A program made the position numbers and the translations under genes. The notes under the pieces are model-generated. The model saw only the letters and a list, made by a program, of their open reading frames with translations, did no database searches and had not been told where the DNA came from. Shown here piece by piece: positions 34,776 to 47,411 of a DNA stretch of 64,000 nt (positions are counted from its first letter, which is position 1; each line of letters starts with the position of its first letter). Source of the stretch: Bryopsis sp. KO-2023 (taxonomy: Eukaryota > Chlorophyta > Ulvophyceae > Bryopsidales > Bryopsidaceae); assembly GCA_030272585.1 (NCBI GenBank), contig BSYQ01000007.1:3352001-3416000 (forward strand), in the 5' to 3' direction.

Positions 34776-36724
34776 TCAAAAATCCTAAAATAACTGCCAA
34801 GTGCCGGTGCTCCTCAGTTCCATTCAGAAAACTAACCTCCCTTAGTGAATTTCCGGCGCAAAAAGCTCGCTATGTCTTTGAAAGGTGTTATCTTCTCCCT
34901 CATGATGCACAAACTATCTCCTCGAAATACAACTTTTTTTTATTTTAATTCTTTTTTCTTTTCTTGTCCCCCGAATCATATATTTTTTTGGACTGAAATA
35001 GGAGTGATTCCTCATACGCGGCACTTGGCTAGCCTTCTAATCAACCACAAATTCTTTTTAAAAGTGTTTCTTTTTTCATTTTCTTTTCACGTCTCCAACT
35101 CGTTCATGTCTGCAAACTGCAGCAAACCCAATGTCGCTGTCCTTCTTTGTTTCCAAGAAAACAACAGCCCATCCATTCATATCCTCATCTCAACTTCTTG
35201 TAGAGTTCAGTCCAATTTTCTGGCTCCTTAGGAACTAGATGCACTTTCCAAAGTTGGCAGATCTTTGGAACACCGAACCACGAAAAAAAAAGATGTGACT
35301 GGCTGCAGCTCCTCATATTGCAAATGGCAAATGGAAAACAATTTTTCTCGGGCCATCCAGTCGATGCAAGAGTCGACCAGAGCACCAGAGCACCGGCTGC
35401 AGAAAACACACAAGAAGGATCCTGATGCTTCATTTCGTCCGAAAAAACCTACACCACATGAACATTGGATCGTTTAAAAACTATTCTCTCTGGCCTCCAT
35501 TCATTCCAATCAAGATGCCGTAAGTTTCTGAAAGTTTGATGTTCATTATCAAGACTCACCTCAACAGCATCCTTCGGGCTACACCAAAGGGTCAGCATCA
35601 GTGGGGTCAGGCAGCTGACCCTTTCCAGCAGCAGCTGTTTTATCGTCATAGAATCAATTGTAACTGCCTTCCCTCTTCTTCTCAGGGACATTCGAGAAAT
35701 CACTGTCCTCCTCAGCAAGTGGATCCTTATCGTTGATCTCAATGATCTGCCAAGATTGAACAGAAATCCAGCAGAAACTGCGGACAAAAAAGGAATCAAA
35801 CAGAGAACAAGAATGAGCTTGATCACGCAATTGCATTCTTACTGACATGCACCAGCATTTGATAAAAGATCGTGAAAGATGTTCGGGGGTTTTCCGCTAC
35901 CCTGGACTTGATTGCATTCAAAACTAAACTGATACAGCAACTCAATGAAGTCCATCAGAGTCCATTGAACAATTTTCACACTGCCAACTCCGATCTGATA
36001 TTTTGAGAAGAAAATTCATCCTGTTGTTTTTTTTTTTCTTCTCCAGAAGTTACCACATAACTTAAAAAAAAAGAACAGGTGTCAAGACATCAGCCTTAAT
36101 TTTCACACAAACGGTGATTCTGGAAAAATGATATGAAGATATCTATGGGGTCCACACTTACCAGGATTCACTGTTGAAGCTTTCTTCTGAAGGAATTCAG
36201 GAATCCAGATTGATTGAGATTTTGCATGCACCGGGCCAAAAAGCAAGCCATGGATCCTGTACAACCAACAAAACATCTTTTAGGTGAAAAGGACCATTCA
36301 TTTGATAACGCACCAGTTGTAATTCAACATTAGCATACCTAAGTCTCGCAAAATAAAAAACAAAGTCAGTCAAGAAAACTCACTTCTGGGATCCAAAAAC
36401 TCAGCCCGAAAAATACAGGTACAAACAACACGGAGTTCAGCCATAAAAGTCATACCCATGGATTCACGAAGCCCATACAAGTCCCCCGGAAAGCTTGCGA
36501 GGTTTTTTGCAGCTTTTAGTCGAGCTGTCGTGATGCCTGTCGAATTCATGGCTTCTCATTTCATTTCATTCCTGAAAATTATTTCACAGCCGAGCTTCTC
36601 ATGCATGGTCCCAACGGCTTTGGCAAAAAAATTCGAGCAATCTTGATACCCTACAACATAGAGCACAGACTAATTTAGAAATCTGAAAACCCCCAATTGG
36701 ATACAACCATGAAGTTCATCAAAC

Positions 36725-38330
36725 AATTAAATAACAGTGTTTACCTTCTTCGCAAATCGCCACAACAGCTCCCCACCCCCTTGCTTCGCCCCCTCCCCCC
36801 ACGGGGGCCCGAACGAAACCCCCCAGCCGAGGGCCCCTCCTCCACAGCACCCGGTCTTCGATCTTCAGTCTTCGTCATTGGCTACGGCTACGGCTACGGC
36901 TACGGGGCACCTGTTTGGGGCAAGGGGGCAACAACACCCCCTTGCCCCCGGAGAGAACACAAAAGAGTTAATAGACTATTTTTAAAATTGATCAAAATTC
37001 ATTCAAGAAAAAGTTCAAAAAAAATAACTGACACATGACATGGAACAAATTAAAAATAGCTGATAAACGATCTTACCTTTGCTGATGAAGGTCGGTCTTG
37101 GTCCTGGCTCTGGGCTGCTCGAGTGCTCCTTGCTTGAGGGTGCTGTGGAGGGGTTCCACAAGGCCAAGGGGTTCGTTCGACCCCCCACAATGCTGCTACA
37201 GGCTGCAGCTGGGGGGAGAGGTGGGGGTGGGGGAAACACACAGAGAAAAACTGCAAAATGGGTCTGCATAAGAAGGAGTCCCTGGCACCACAGAAGCATC
37301 GACTCAATTCTAAACTTGCATTGGTTTATCTGATTATATCCCCCACACACCTCTAAGTATTTCATCGCCCCTGAAATTTGTTTAAAATTTTTGGCTGACG
37401 ACAACCCCCACCCATTGATGACGATCTGAGAAACTTGTTCTAATCTTCCATTTGTTTTTTGATTTTTCTTATTTGACTGTGGAGAGATTTTAAACTCACC
37501 AGAACAGTTGTCAAACCATTGCACCATCAATCCTCAATCATAGCAGAAACAGTAATCGCATTGGTGCAACTTCCAAGAGGATCATATCCCAATATTTTGT
37601 TGCTGGCTGCATGGCACTTGGAACTCCGACAACAGAAACCTGGACAGAAAAGTGAACAGAAAGAATATCAGCGACTCAGCAAGGTGCCAAAGCAATTCCA
37701 CAAAAGCACATCCGGTCCAGATACAACTGTTGATATGTACATAAACATAATTTGTTGAGAAAATTTTTTCGGACTGATCTTACCACTTCTAGAAGAATTG
37801 TTGCGTGGCCATGTGCATTTCGTTTTCATTCCAAGATCTCCAGAACCAAATCTAATCTTCAGCTCATCAGATGCACAGGCCCCAAAGTCCAATCCATGGC
37901 TGGCAGTTCATCCTGGCAACAATAAAAATTCTCCCTCAATCTAATGATTCCTTTAACAGGATTATAATGATAGACCGTAATCTCAAAAATCAACAGGCAA
38001 AATACTATATTACATCCACTAAAACAGCAGCACACACATATCCACCAGAACTCACTTTTCGAATTATAGCAGAACAGGTTTTCCTTTTAGCCCATTAGAA
38101 TTCTTCAGCTTTGATGGTCGAGAAGAGTTTTGGGGTCCTTCTTAGGACAATCCTTTCCGCATCGTTGGTTGCATTCCATTTATGAATCACATTTGCGAAT
38201 CTCCATGCAAATGCTTTCATCCTTAGCCTTCCACGCCACAACCTCAAATGCTCCAGTAAGATTTCCACTTCACCCTCGACATTTCTGGGGATGTAGGTGG
38301 CTTCTGGAGGCACGATCCAGCATATTTATT
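36725..38330 (-). repeat. tandem ~1.6-kb unit, copy B, with cassette
   Basis: Closely matches copy C (39540-41125) from the cassette through to the segment ending near GGGGATGTAGGTGGCTTCTGG. It includes both GC-rich arms, the hairpin at 36917-36948 and the splice-bounded right arm (37077-37208). The hexamer GGCTAC is repeated four times, against two in C and one in A. Confidence 0.75.
38095..38313 (-). pseudogene. broken copy-B exon of unrecognised gene
   Basis: This is the counterpart of the exon at 40844-41122. The translation (contains VEGEVEILLEHLRLWRGRLR) stops at a TAA (38095-38097) where copy C has TAT, and one base is missing near the start, shifting the upstream frame. It marks copy B as degenerate, or the whole repeated gene as non-coding. 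Confidence 0.45.
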
Positions 38331-39539
38331 GATGGCTTCATTTCATCCACAGCTCCAATAGATATCCAAGATATTTTCATATATTTCAAGCAGATGCTCC
38401 AAGTGAGCAAACTTTGAATTTGTCAAAAACCCTCAGTCTGCTCCAGCAATCGTCCCAGACAGAGCGATATTTTCTTTAATCCTGTATATAGATCATGCAC
38501 CACAATGACTTCTAGCAATGCATTGTTCCGCAGCCTTTGCTTTTGTGCCACCGCATGCATATCGTTATATTAATCAGAATCCATCATCCCAAACACTGCG
38601 GCAAGTTCGCTCAGAAGTGCGTGCACCCCCTGTCAACATACAGACCCACATTATAATTGAAAAAAAATCATGGATGGGTAATCCAAAGGAGGTTTTCCAG
38701 GATCAGGATCAACGTTCGGGCCAAAAGGTTTAGCAAAAGTCAAACAGTTCATTAACTGTTCAAAGAAGCAGTACCTTTGTCATATCGCATGCTGTCCGGG
38801 GTCCAAGTTTCTCCGTGGGACTGATATTAGCAATGGCAAATGAAAAACAAGTTTTTTCTGGGGCCATTTGATCGATGCATGAGTCGGGCCAGAGCACCGG
38901 CTGCAGAAACGAAACAAGAAGGATCCTGGTGCTTCATTTGGCCAGAAAAAACCTACACCACATGAACATTGGATCCTTTGGAAACTATTCTCTCTGGCTT
39001 CTAATTATTCAAATCAAAGTAAAAAAACTTGACCAATGTATGAATCTGAAACCCCCCCCCCCACACACACACACGATACAACCATGGAGTCGAAACAATG
39101 TTGATCATTTGTAAAACATCTGCATTATCCATTCACCCTGTTTGATGGTATTTTGACCTCTGGAAAAAAAAAGAAATGGTTGTTACCTCACTTTGACGAC
39201 AGCAGTTTGGGCAGCTGAGATCAACTCAATCTCCCATCTGAAACTCTCCTTGACCCCACACAAAAAGCCTGGACAAACATTCAAGTAAGAATCTCTTATA
39301 TTCATTTAAAAAGGCACTGAAAACACAGCCAAATATCTGGTACAATCGCACTTGTTGCGGTGTGTGGCCACACACACCTGCGATTTAACATGAAATTCAT
39401 ACATTCGCGAAGGAAAAATTTTCAAACCAACAATGATTTTATCTTTTCAAAAAGGAACTGTCATTTCGGTCAGTTATTTTCAAGGTTATATTCAGTATTC
39501 GGAAAAGCACGGTTGATGTTGATTGCTACCACTCAAAAA

Positions 39540-41125
39540 CATTCCAGAAAAATTTACCTTTTTCGCAAATCGCCACAGCAGCTCCCCACCCCCTTGCTTC
39601 GCCCCCTCCCCCCACGGGGGCCCGAACGAAACCCCCCAGCCGAGGGCCCCTCCTCCACAGCACCCGGGTCTTCAATCTTCAGTCTTCGTCATTGGCTACG
39701 GCTACGGGGCACCTGTTTGGGGCAAGGGGGCAACAACACCCCCTTGCCCCCGGAGAGAACACAAAAGACTTAATAGACTATTTTTAAAATTGATCAAAAT
39801 TCATTCAAGAAAAAGTTCAAAAAAAATAACTGACACATGACATGGAACAAATTAAAAATAGCTGATAAACGATCTTACCTTTGATAATTGAGGGGCTCTC
39901 CTCGGTCTTGGTCCGGGCTGCTCGAGTGCTCCTTGCTTGAGGGTGCTGTGGAGGGGTTCCACAAGGCCAGAGGGTTCGTTCGACCCCCCACAAATGCTGC
40001 TACAGGCTGCAGCTGGGGGGAGAGGTGGGGGTGGGGGAAACACGCTCGAGAAAATAAACGCAAAAATGGTGCGCATAAAAAGAAGTCCCTGGCACCACAG
40101 AAGCATCGACTCAATTTTAAACTTGCATTGGTTTATCTAATTACATCCCCCTTGATATTTGATTTAAATTTTTGGCTGACAAACCCCCCCATCCATTTAA
40201 GAGGATCTGAGATACTTGTTTTTATCTTCCATTTGTTTCTTGATTTTTCTTATTTTACTATGAAGGGGCCTCAAACTCACCACAGTCGCCAAATTATTGT
40301 ACCATCAATCCTCCAGCATAGTGCATCTTCCAAGAGGTTAATATCCCAATATTTTGTTGCTGGCTGCATGGTAATTGAAACTCCGACAATAGAAATCTGG
40401 ACAGATTAATGAAAAGAAAGAATATCAGCGACTCAGCAAGGTGCCAGAGCAATTCCACAAAAGCACATCCGGTCCAGATACAACTGTTGATATGTACATA
40501 AACATAATTTGTTGAGAAAATTTTTTTTGAACTGACCTTACCACTTCCAGAAGAATTGTGGCCTGGCCATGTGCATTTTGTTTTCACTCCAAAATTTCCA
40601 GAACCAACACCAATCGGCTCATCAAATGCACAGGGCCCAATGTCTAATCCGTGACTGGCACTTCATCCTGGCAACAAGAAAAACTCTCCCTCAATCAAAT
40701 GAGTCCTTTAACAGGATTATAATGATAGACCGTAATCTCAAAAATCAACAGGCAAAAAAAAAAAATAATAAAAAAAAAATATATATATATATATATATTG
40801 TATCCATAAAAACAGCAGCACACATACGTCCACCATAACTCACTTTTCGTATCATAGCAGAACTGGTTTTCTTTGTAGCCCAATAGAATTCTTCAGCTCT
40901 GATGGTCGAGAAGAGTTTTGGGGTCCCTCTCAGGATAATCATTTCCACATTGCTGGTTGCATTCCATTTATGAATTGCATTTGCAAATCTCCATGCAAAT
41001 GCTTTGATTCTTAGCCTTCCACGCCACGACCTCGAATGCTCCAGTAAGATTTCCACTTCACCCTCGACATTTCTGGGGATGTAGGTGGCTTCTGGAGGCA
41101 CTGATCCAGCATATTTATGGATGGC
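39540..41125 (-). repeat. tandem ~1.6-kb unit, copy C, with cassette
   Basis: Same layout as copy B: hairpin at 39719-39750, right arm 39879-40012 with pyrimidine-rich CAG acceptor and GTAAGATC donor. An (AT)n run at 40780-40799 is specific to this copy. Minus-strand candidate exons here are less damaged than in copy B. Confidence 0.75.
40844..41122 (-). CDS. candidate exon of unrecognised repeated gene (copy C)
   Basis: Open minus-strand frame ending at an AAAA/GTGAGT donor. It encodes a basic, Trp-containing helical-looking segment (NVEGEVEILLEHSRSW, RGRLRIKAFAWRF). Further possible exons downstream on the same strand lie near 40556-40670 (CKTKCTWPGHN-type segment) and 40283-40400. No domain is recognised, and joins between these exons could not be fixed. 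Confidence 0.3.
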
Positions 41126-42000
41126 TTCATGCGTTCATTTCATCTCGACCCGAACGCCTTTTCATCCGAATTGTCTAGGCTTTTGAAAAACCGATCCACA
41201 GAATGTGAGCACCATCTTGCATTTTTGCGGTCCCTGTGACGAACCCATTAACCCCTCGTACACCTGGATGTCTTCTTCAGCAGGAGGTCCCCTGGCCAAT
41301 GAATGATTGAGCCTTGGTAGATGATGGTGACTTCCTCCCCACTCGAAACACTTGATGATATCTCCACCCCTCGGACTGTTGCTCCGTTTTTTTCTTCTTT
41401 TTTTTTTTCGGTTCTTCAACCTCACCTTTTTTTTCTGCACTTTTTTTTTCTCTTAGGTTGTGTATGCTTAGATTTTTTTTCCCCTCATCTACCGGAGCTC
41501 TCCCTCCTTTTTTTTTTTTTTTCTTCACAGGAGTGTGCGAACCATTGAACTAATCACGAGCAATCGATCCTGCCCAGCCGCTAGAGGCATGATTTCCCTC
41601 TACCCATTCCCATTCTTGATCATTTTTTTTTCCTCGCCTGTATCTATCTATTTTTTTTTGTTGCTACTTTTTTGTCCCAACATTTCCCATTCTAGCGTCA
41701 GAAATATAAATAACCCAAGTCTCCCCCATTTTTTAATATCAATTTGATCCTCTCTTGTTTGTATTGCTATTTCCCTTTTTGCATTCCATCCCTGAAACCA
41801 AGGCTCCTAAAAAGACTGCAATCCAACCATCTTTTCCACTGTTTTTTTTTCTTCCTCACTCCCTCTTTTTTTTAATAATTCCCCCCCCCCCAATAAACTA
41901 AAAAAATCGAATCACCACCATTCCTCATATTACTCTTTATCTCCCCTCTGCCATTTTCATCTAATAATATACAAAAAAAACACACCAATATATACAGTTT

Positions 42001-42118
42001 TGTACAAATTTAAATATACAAACTAATTGTACAAAATGGTGTACAAAGTCAATGTACAAAATAATGTACAGAGTTATTGTACAATGGTGTACAAATATAT
42101 TGTACAAATCATGTACGT
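42001..42118. repeat. cluster of nine TGTAC motifs
   Basis: TGTAC occurs at about 42001, 42028, 42040, 42053, 42065, 42078, 42088, 42101 and 42112, mostly 10-13 bases apart, in a diverged AT-rich tandem repeat. GTAC is the core recognised by SBP-domain factors, including copper regulators in green algae; function here is only a possibility. Confidence 0.6.
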
Positions 42119-42755
42119 ATCCCCTCACTGGACTTCCCCCTTTCTTTCCAGCATCCTTGTGGCCATTTCACACCCCCTTCATTTTATGAATTTTTATGAA
42201 TTTTTCTTTATTTTTTTTTTCTTTCTTTATTTTTTTTCTTTATTTTTTTATAATTTAACTTTTTTTTTTTTTTTAATAATTTATCTTTCTGTGACCTTTT
42301 TTTAATTTATTTGTCTTTCTTTGATTTTTTTTCCCTCAATTTTTTTTTTGTTTTCGTAGGAAAAAGTAGGAACTTTTGACTGATCACCAGCATCTGATCC
42401 TGCACAAAACAGCCTGTAGCATCATTCCCTTCTGCCATAGGAGCCTTTTCCCAATGCGTTTGTGAAAGCCATCCCAACTTCCATCTCAGAATTCGAATTC
42501 TCCCGTTTCCAGAAGCACAATCAAACTTCCGCTACCAAATTCTCCCACTCCCCTTTCCACCCAAAGCTCCTTCCAATTTTTTTTTCCCCTCTCTTCTTAG
42601 CTCGACAGCCTGAAAAAAAAACAAGACAAAGCTATTTTGAAAACAACAGTCAAGAACACAGTCAAAACAAGAATCTCCCACGCACACACAATCAACTGCA
42701 CTCGGATGGAAAGGAAAATATTTGAATAACAATTCACTGATGGAACATGGCTTAC

Positions 42756-43005
42756 CTTTTGCTCCACATCCCTAATGGAACCCCCACACCTCCCCCAGAA
42801 ACTGGTGGATGCAGGTTTTGTTGAAACTGCTGGGTATTTTGATGCACTTCTGGTACTATCGGCAACTCCTCAACCTCGATTAATCTCAAAACTATGTTGA
42901 CTTTGTCGAGGTCCACATCAGCTGATCCATTAAACCCAAATCCAAACCCATATGAGAAGAAACGTCCACTTCTTGGCCTAACTCTTTGTCTAGGAGCACC
43001 TCGCA
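42756..43005 (-). CDS. candidate single exon, unknown
   Basis: Open minus-strand frame ending at AAAAG/GTAAGCC. It encodes a Gly/Phe-rich start (YGFGFGFNG) followed by an acidic stretch (DKVNIVLRLIEVEELP). No acceptor or companion exon was fixed; family unknown. Confidence 0.25.
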
Positions 43006-44098
43006 CTTATTTCGAAATCCTACAAATCCACGCATGAGCATCTTTAATGGACAAATAAAGGTTCAAATTTTCACGAGGTGACAAGGGAGTGAAGATTTGA
43101 AAATTGCAGAGAGGGAAATTGATTCCCAAAAACAGGACCGTTGGCCAACTGCAAAAATTGGATCACAGAAATTTCCAGCGGTGATGTTGAAACGCTTGAA
43201 TCAAGGCTCCTCTTTTTTTTCCTCCTTCAACTGACTACCCATCTTTCGTGAAAACTCACATTTCTTGTGATGGTGTTTACGATATGTTTTGATCGTAGCA
43301 TAGTTTTTCATTCGACTTTTTTTTATAAATTCAGGAAAAGATAGTCGAAAATTGCTGCACCTCACTGGCATTTTCTCCGTCCATCCAGATCCATGGAATC
43401 CACAGCAGCTTCTTCTCGTGTTGCAAAAAAATAGCTGTATCAGCAAAAATCAAACAAACAGAGTCTCAAAACAATAAAAGGCATTTTTTTTCCCACAGTT
43501 GTTCTAATGTTGGCACTTGATACTCTTTTTCAACATGGAAATACAGGGATCATTTATTACATTGCCATCCACATCTCGGTTATTTGCAGCATGGTTGTTT
43601 TGGAAAAAAACACACACACACATGTCCTTTCATGCAAGAAATCAAAGAATAAAATGTAGCAGTAGGAAAATTCACCTTTTTTTCCGCCACAGCAGCCTTT
43701 CCATCAGCTTTCTCATGTCGATGAAATTTATATCCAAAGTCGATGCTTTGAATTTGACCCCACATGGCGAAATATAACTCAACATAAATATCGAAGAGGC
43801 AGATGTTATCCCCAACTGTTGTTGAAAGAACTCCTTGGATTGATTTGAATTTGTTAAAGAAACAACCTTTTGTATTTTGGATAATTTTTGTTTTGGTCGA
43901 TGGTTTTTACTTGCAGATCGGCTTGCAGGTCGATTTTTTCATCTTTTTGAAACAGATTGGACCAGTTACTGTTGTTTTTGCAATGAAACTTCTAGCTACA
44001 GTTCGATTTTCATGACCCTCGAGGTCCATGGGATGGGTCTGTTGAGGCACTTCGAATTAAATTGAAAAAACACAGCAACGCTACTTGTCCGCTGCAAA

Positions 44099-44356
44099 GG
44101 CTTTAAAAAAGCAGAACTGATATTCTTGAGAGAAAACGCTGCACAAGGCTTAAATAGCAGAATTTGAAAAACACGATGTTTTGAAGGGAAACATTGGACA
44201 GGGCTTAAATAGCGATACTGAAAAAGCATGTTGTCGATAAGGGAAACACTGGATAGGGCTTAAAAGCCAGACTTGAAAAGCACAACTGATTTTTTTGAGA
44301 GAAAACGCTGCACAAGGCTTTAAAAGCAGAATTTGAAAGCACGATGTTTTGAAGGA
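44099..44356. repeat. minisatellite of ~49-58-bp units, five copies
   Basis: Units begin GGCTTWAA and share ACGATGTTTTGAAGG-like or GAGAGAAAACGCTGCACAAG-like halves that alternate along the array. Minus-strand frames stay open through it and give repeating Phe-Lys-Pro-Cys-type peptides, but no gene context supports coding. Confidence 0.65.
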
Positions 44357-46575
44357 TGAGGCCGCCATTCACTGACCCAGACATTATCAAGGTGTTGAGA
44401 TTTAAAATGTCGTTAAAACACTTTTAAAAAACATTGAGCTCAAAAGACTTGATGCTCATTCTGTTACACAATTGAGTTTTCGGCTGCTTGAATGATCCAG
44501 TGAACCAAATTAGAATGCACTCGTAAGAGATTGATCTTGAAAACCATGATGTTGAAAGAAAGAAAAAAGCAAAACAGGATGCTCGAGCAGCACATTTATT
44601 TGTCTTGCCTCCAACATGACCCGGCCGAATAAGTTCATTGATCGCCAATAACACTTGGGTGATATTTACTTGAGATGGCGGGGAAGCCGTTTGGGGAGAA
44701 AAACAGGAACATGAAGTGGGACACCCAGTTTTATTTTTGGAAGACCTACAACACAGGTCCCACAGATCACAAAAGGAAAGAAAATTATTATAACCCCTGG
44801 AAATTTTAAAGGCAACAGAAATCCAGAAGCTTCAAACTGCATATCCCACGACAGCCATGGCTGCAAAGCAGTTTAAGAGCAGCTTCCAAGTGGCGTCTCC
44901 ACATTTAAGGAAAAAAAAAATCCTCTTTTTTCTTTGGGGGGAGGGGTTGTTTTTTGCTGGAACCAACGCAGTCATTTTGATTGAAAGCAGTAACAAGGCT
45001 GCCGATTTTCAGGAAAATAATATATAGTTGGCCAGCCAGTTCCCACTTTCATTATGATACTCAAACTATTTTTGAAGACAAACTGACATCCTTTAATATG
45101 TGCCAAATATCTTCCAAAACTTGAAATAAAAAAACTCATATAAAGAAAACCAACGAAAACGTCTTCCGACTGACTCGCGCACTTTGCGTTAACTTTTTTG
45201 GGACGTCCTTACGGGTCAACAACTTGAAAAATACGCCCAGCTCAGCAAGTTCGTGGGCAGTTTCGATGAGTTCTTGGTGACTGATAAAAATTCTTACGAC
45301 ATATGGAATGGTGGGCGAAGACGGTGTAAAATGTGACGTAGTGTTTGCGACTTTCCAGTCGTCTTCTGAACTGTGTGTCTTCCGACAGTCGGTTCTTTCT
45401 TGCCTTCCGGCTAGACACTTGGCCTTTCGGCACCAGACTACTTCTGAGAATGTATTGGATTACAACAAGATCGATCTGTCTGTTCCTGCCACGCCTCTTA
45501 TACTTCCCACCACTCACATTCTCCTTCCACCATTGTCCCTCATTAACAACTAAAGCTTCATTCCACCAAATGTCCCAAAAAACCATAAACAACCATCATT
45601 CATTTAACAACGGAGCCGCCAACGCCGAATGTTTCTGTCAGTGTCGTACAAGAGTGTCGTACAAGAGTGTCGTACAAGAGTGTCGTACAAGATGCGACAC
45701 CTCGCTGGGCTGAGCGAAATTCAGAATTCAGCTGGCGTAGAGCTATTTGATTTCAATCAAAACATCAGTCGTATGCCGTTTTTTCTTCGGCCTGTTCTTG
45801 CTGGGGGAATAATATTTAGTTTTGATTTTGATTTCTGAAATTCTTCCTTTGATCGTGTCTTCTGAGCGCGTTACAAAAATTCAGATTGAATCGGAAATTG
45901 GCAGCTTGATCGTACTCGTTTTATGTACTTTTACAAGAGGCTGACGACAAAAAACTTTCAACCCTTTGTTTCTAAAATGCTATACTACCCCTTCGCGACT
46001 TCCTCATTTATTTCCACTCGAAAAAAAAAAAAGAAAACCTGCTGGTTCAAAACACTTCTCTTATTGCTATCCCAGGAGCAAGACCAGCTGAGATTAGACT
46101 GCATCCACCAGGCAACCATGTCCTGTATTTATCAAGACAGACCATGGTTTTGTTCTGACAGCATTTTTTCAGTCACTAAAATAATGCCTCCTTTTATTTA
46201 TTCGGATATGTTTGGGACTGCTTTTTCTCGTCAAAAAAGTCCAAAAGGAATGGCGAAATTTTACAGAAAAAACAACAAAATATGAGCCCATCTTTTTTAA
46301 AACGTCCTCTCGTAGTATCCCCCTGTTTATATTTTTCTTGTGCATAAAACCCCCACACAAAAACAACCTTGCCCCCAGGTAGAAAGCAACTAATTTGAAA
46401 GGGAAGGGGGGGGGGGAAGAAGGAAATCTGAAAAAGAGAAAGGGGAATCCGATAAAATGGAGCACCCCCCACTCAGAGGAAAATGTGAAAAAATGTGCAT
46501 GGTGCATGGATTCGCTGAATGTAAAAAGAGAAGAGGAAAAAAAAAAAAAGAAGACTCCTGGTTCTGTTTGTTTCA
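44357..46575. other. no firm gene
   Basis: Low-complexity and AT-rich DNA with a few ~100-codon frames (for example 45242-45592, -) that lack domains or splice context. Contains the 13-bp tandem repeat at 45641. Confidence 0.4.
45641..45692. repeat. 13-bp tandem repeat, four exact units
   Basis: GTGTCGTACAAGA is repeated four times without a mismatch. The period is not a multiple of three, so any frame through it rotates. Confidence 0.85.
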
Positions 46576-47117
46576 GTTGGGGACCCAGGCTGAAGTCGCC
46601 TTGAAGCGAATGGGATGCAAGATCCAAGTAAAGAGAATTTCCTGTGTTGTAATGCCCGCATACCTCCAGGACATTACATGATGAACTGATGGTACGTACT
46701 TGGGGAAATGAGTACGAGGTAGTAACAGGTAATAAGAGGAATGGTTAGTAATACTAATTATTTTACTGATTAGAATCTGGTGGAAGAAACAGAAATTACA
46801 AGTGGGGGGGAAGAGGGGGAAAAGCAAGAAGTCTAAGAGGGTTCTTTGCCTTCCTTGTGGTGTGTTGAAAACTGTAAAAATGCTGATTTTTTCTGGTCGA
46901 CCCAGGAATTGCGTTCAATACATGCCAGCCAGGTTGCATTTTTTCTTCAGTGAAGCATGGGTCGATGATAAAGTTGGGAGGGTTGCTTAAGAAAAAATTA
47001 TCTGAAGGGACTGTTAAAAAAAACTAAAATTTTAATCACAACTTAGCCCTTTATTCCCCCACCTCACTTCTTATTCCGCTCAGCCTCTTTAATAATCTAG
47101 AAAAAAAACCTGCACTC
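46576..47117. repeat. dispersed ~0.5-kb repeat, copy 2
   Basis: Homologous to 31801-32304. Carries about 100 extra bases in the middle (around 46705-46805) and scattered substitutions. Same orientation as copy 1. Confidence 0.7.
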
Positions 47118-47328
47118 AAACAGCAGCTCTCTCGACTCTCTCAGATGATACAGAACGATACAAGTACCCACAGCAGTCCAATGATGGATAAGCTTGGGTT
47201 GGGGATGTTGAAATCCTTTTTTTTTTTTGGTGCCTTGCCTAAGTCAACTCATTATTTCGCTCAATCCACCCCTCTTATTCTCTCCATCCCTCCCCCCCCC
47301 CCCTTCCTCATTTTCTCTATACATCTAC

Positions 47329-47331
<3 letters not shown>

Positions 47332-47366
<35 letters not shown>
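47332..47366. repeat. (CT)n microsatellite
   Basis: An uninterrupted TC dinucleotide run of about 35 bases just beyond the 3' end of the tandem kinase gene. Confidence 0.9.
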
Positions 47367-47411
47367 CTCACTTTTTCCTGATTAAACCCCTGTGTTGATA
47401 TCCTCTTTGGA

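Noticed and set aside
34285-41125. CRISPR-like array of repeats
   Set aside because: Only three copies, 2.5-2.8 kb apart, in eukaryotic DNA with splice signals; no short repeat-spacer pattern.
45242-45592. 116-codon minus-strand frame as a gene
   Set aside because: No domain, no splice context and composition similar to other chance frames nearby.
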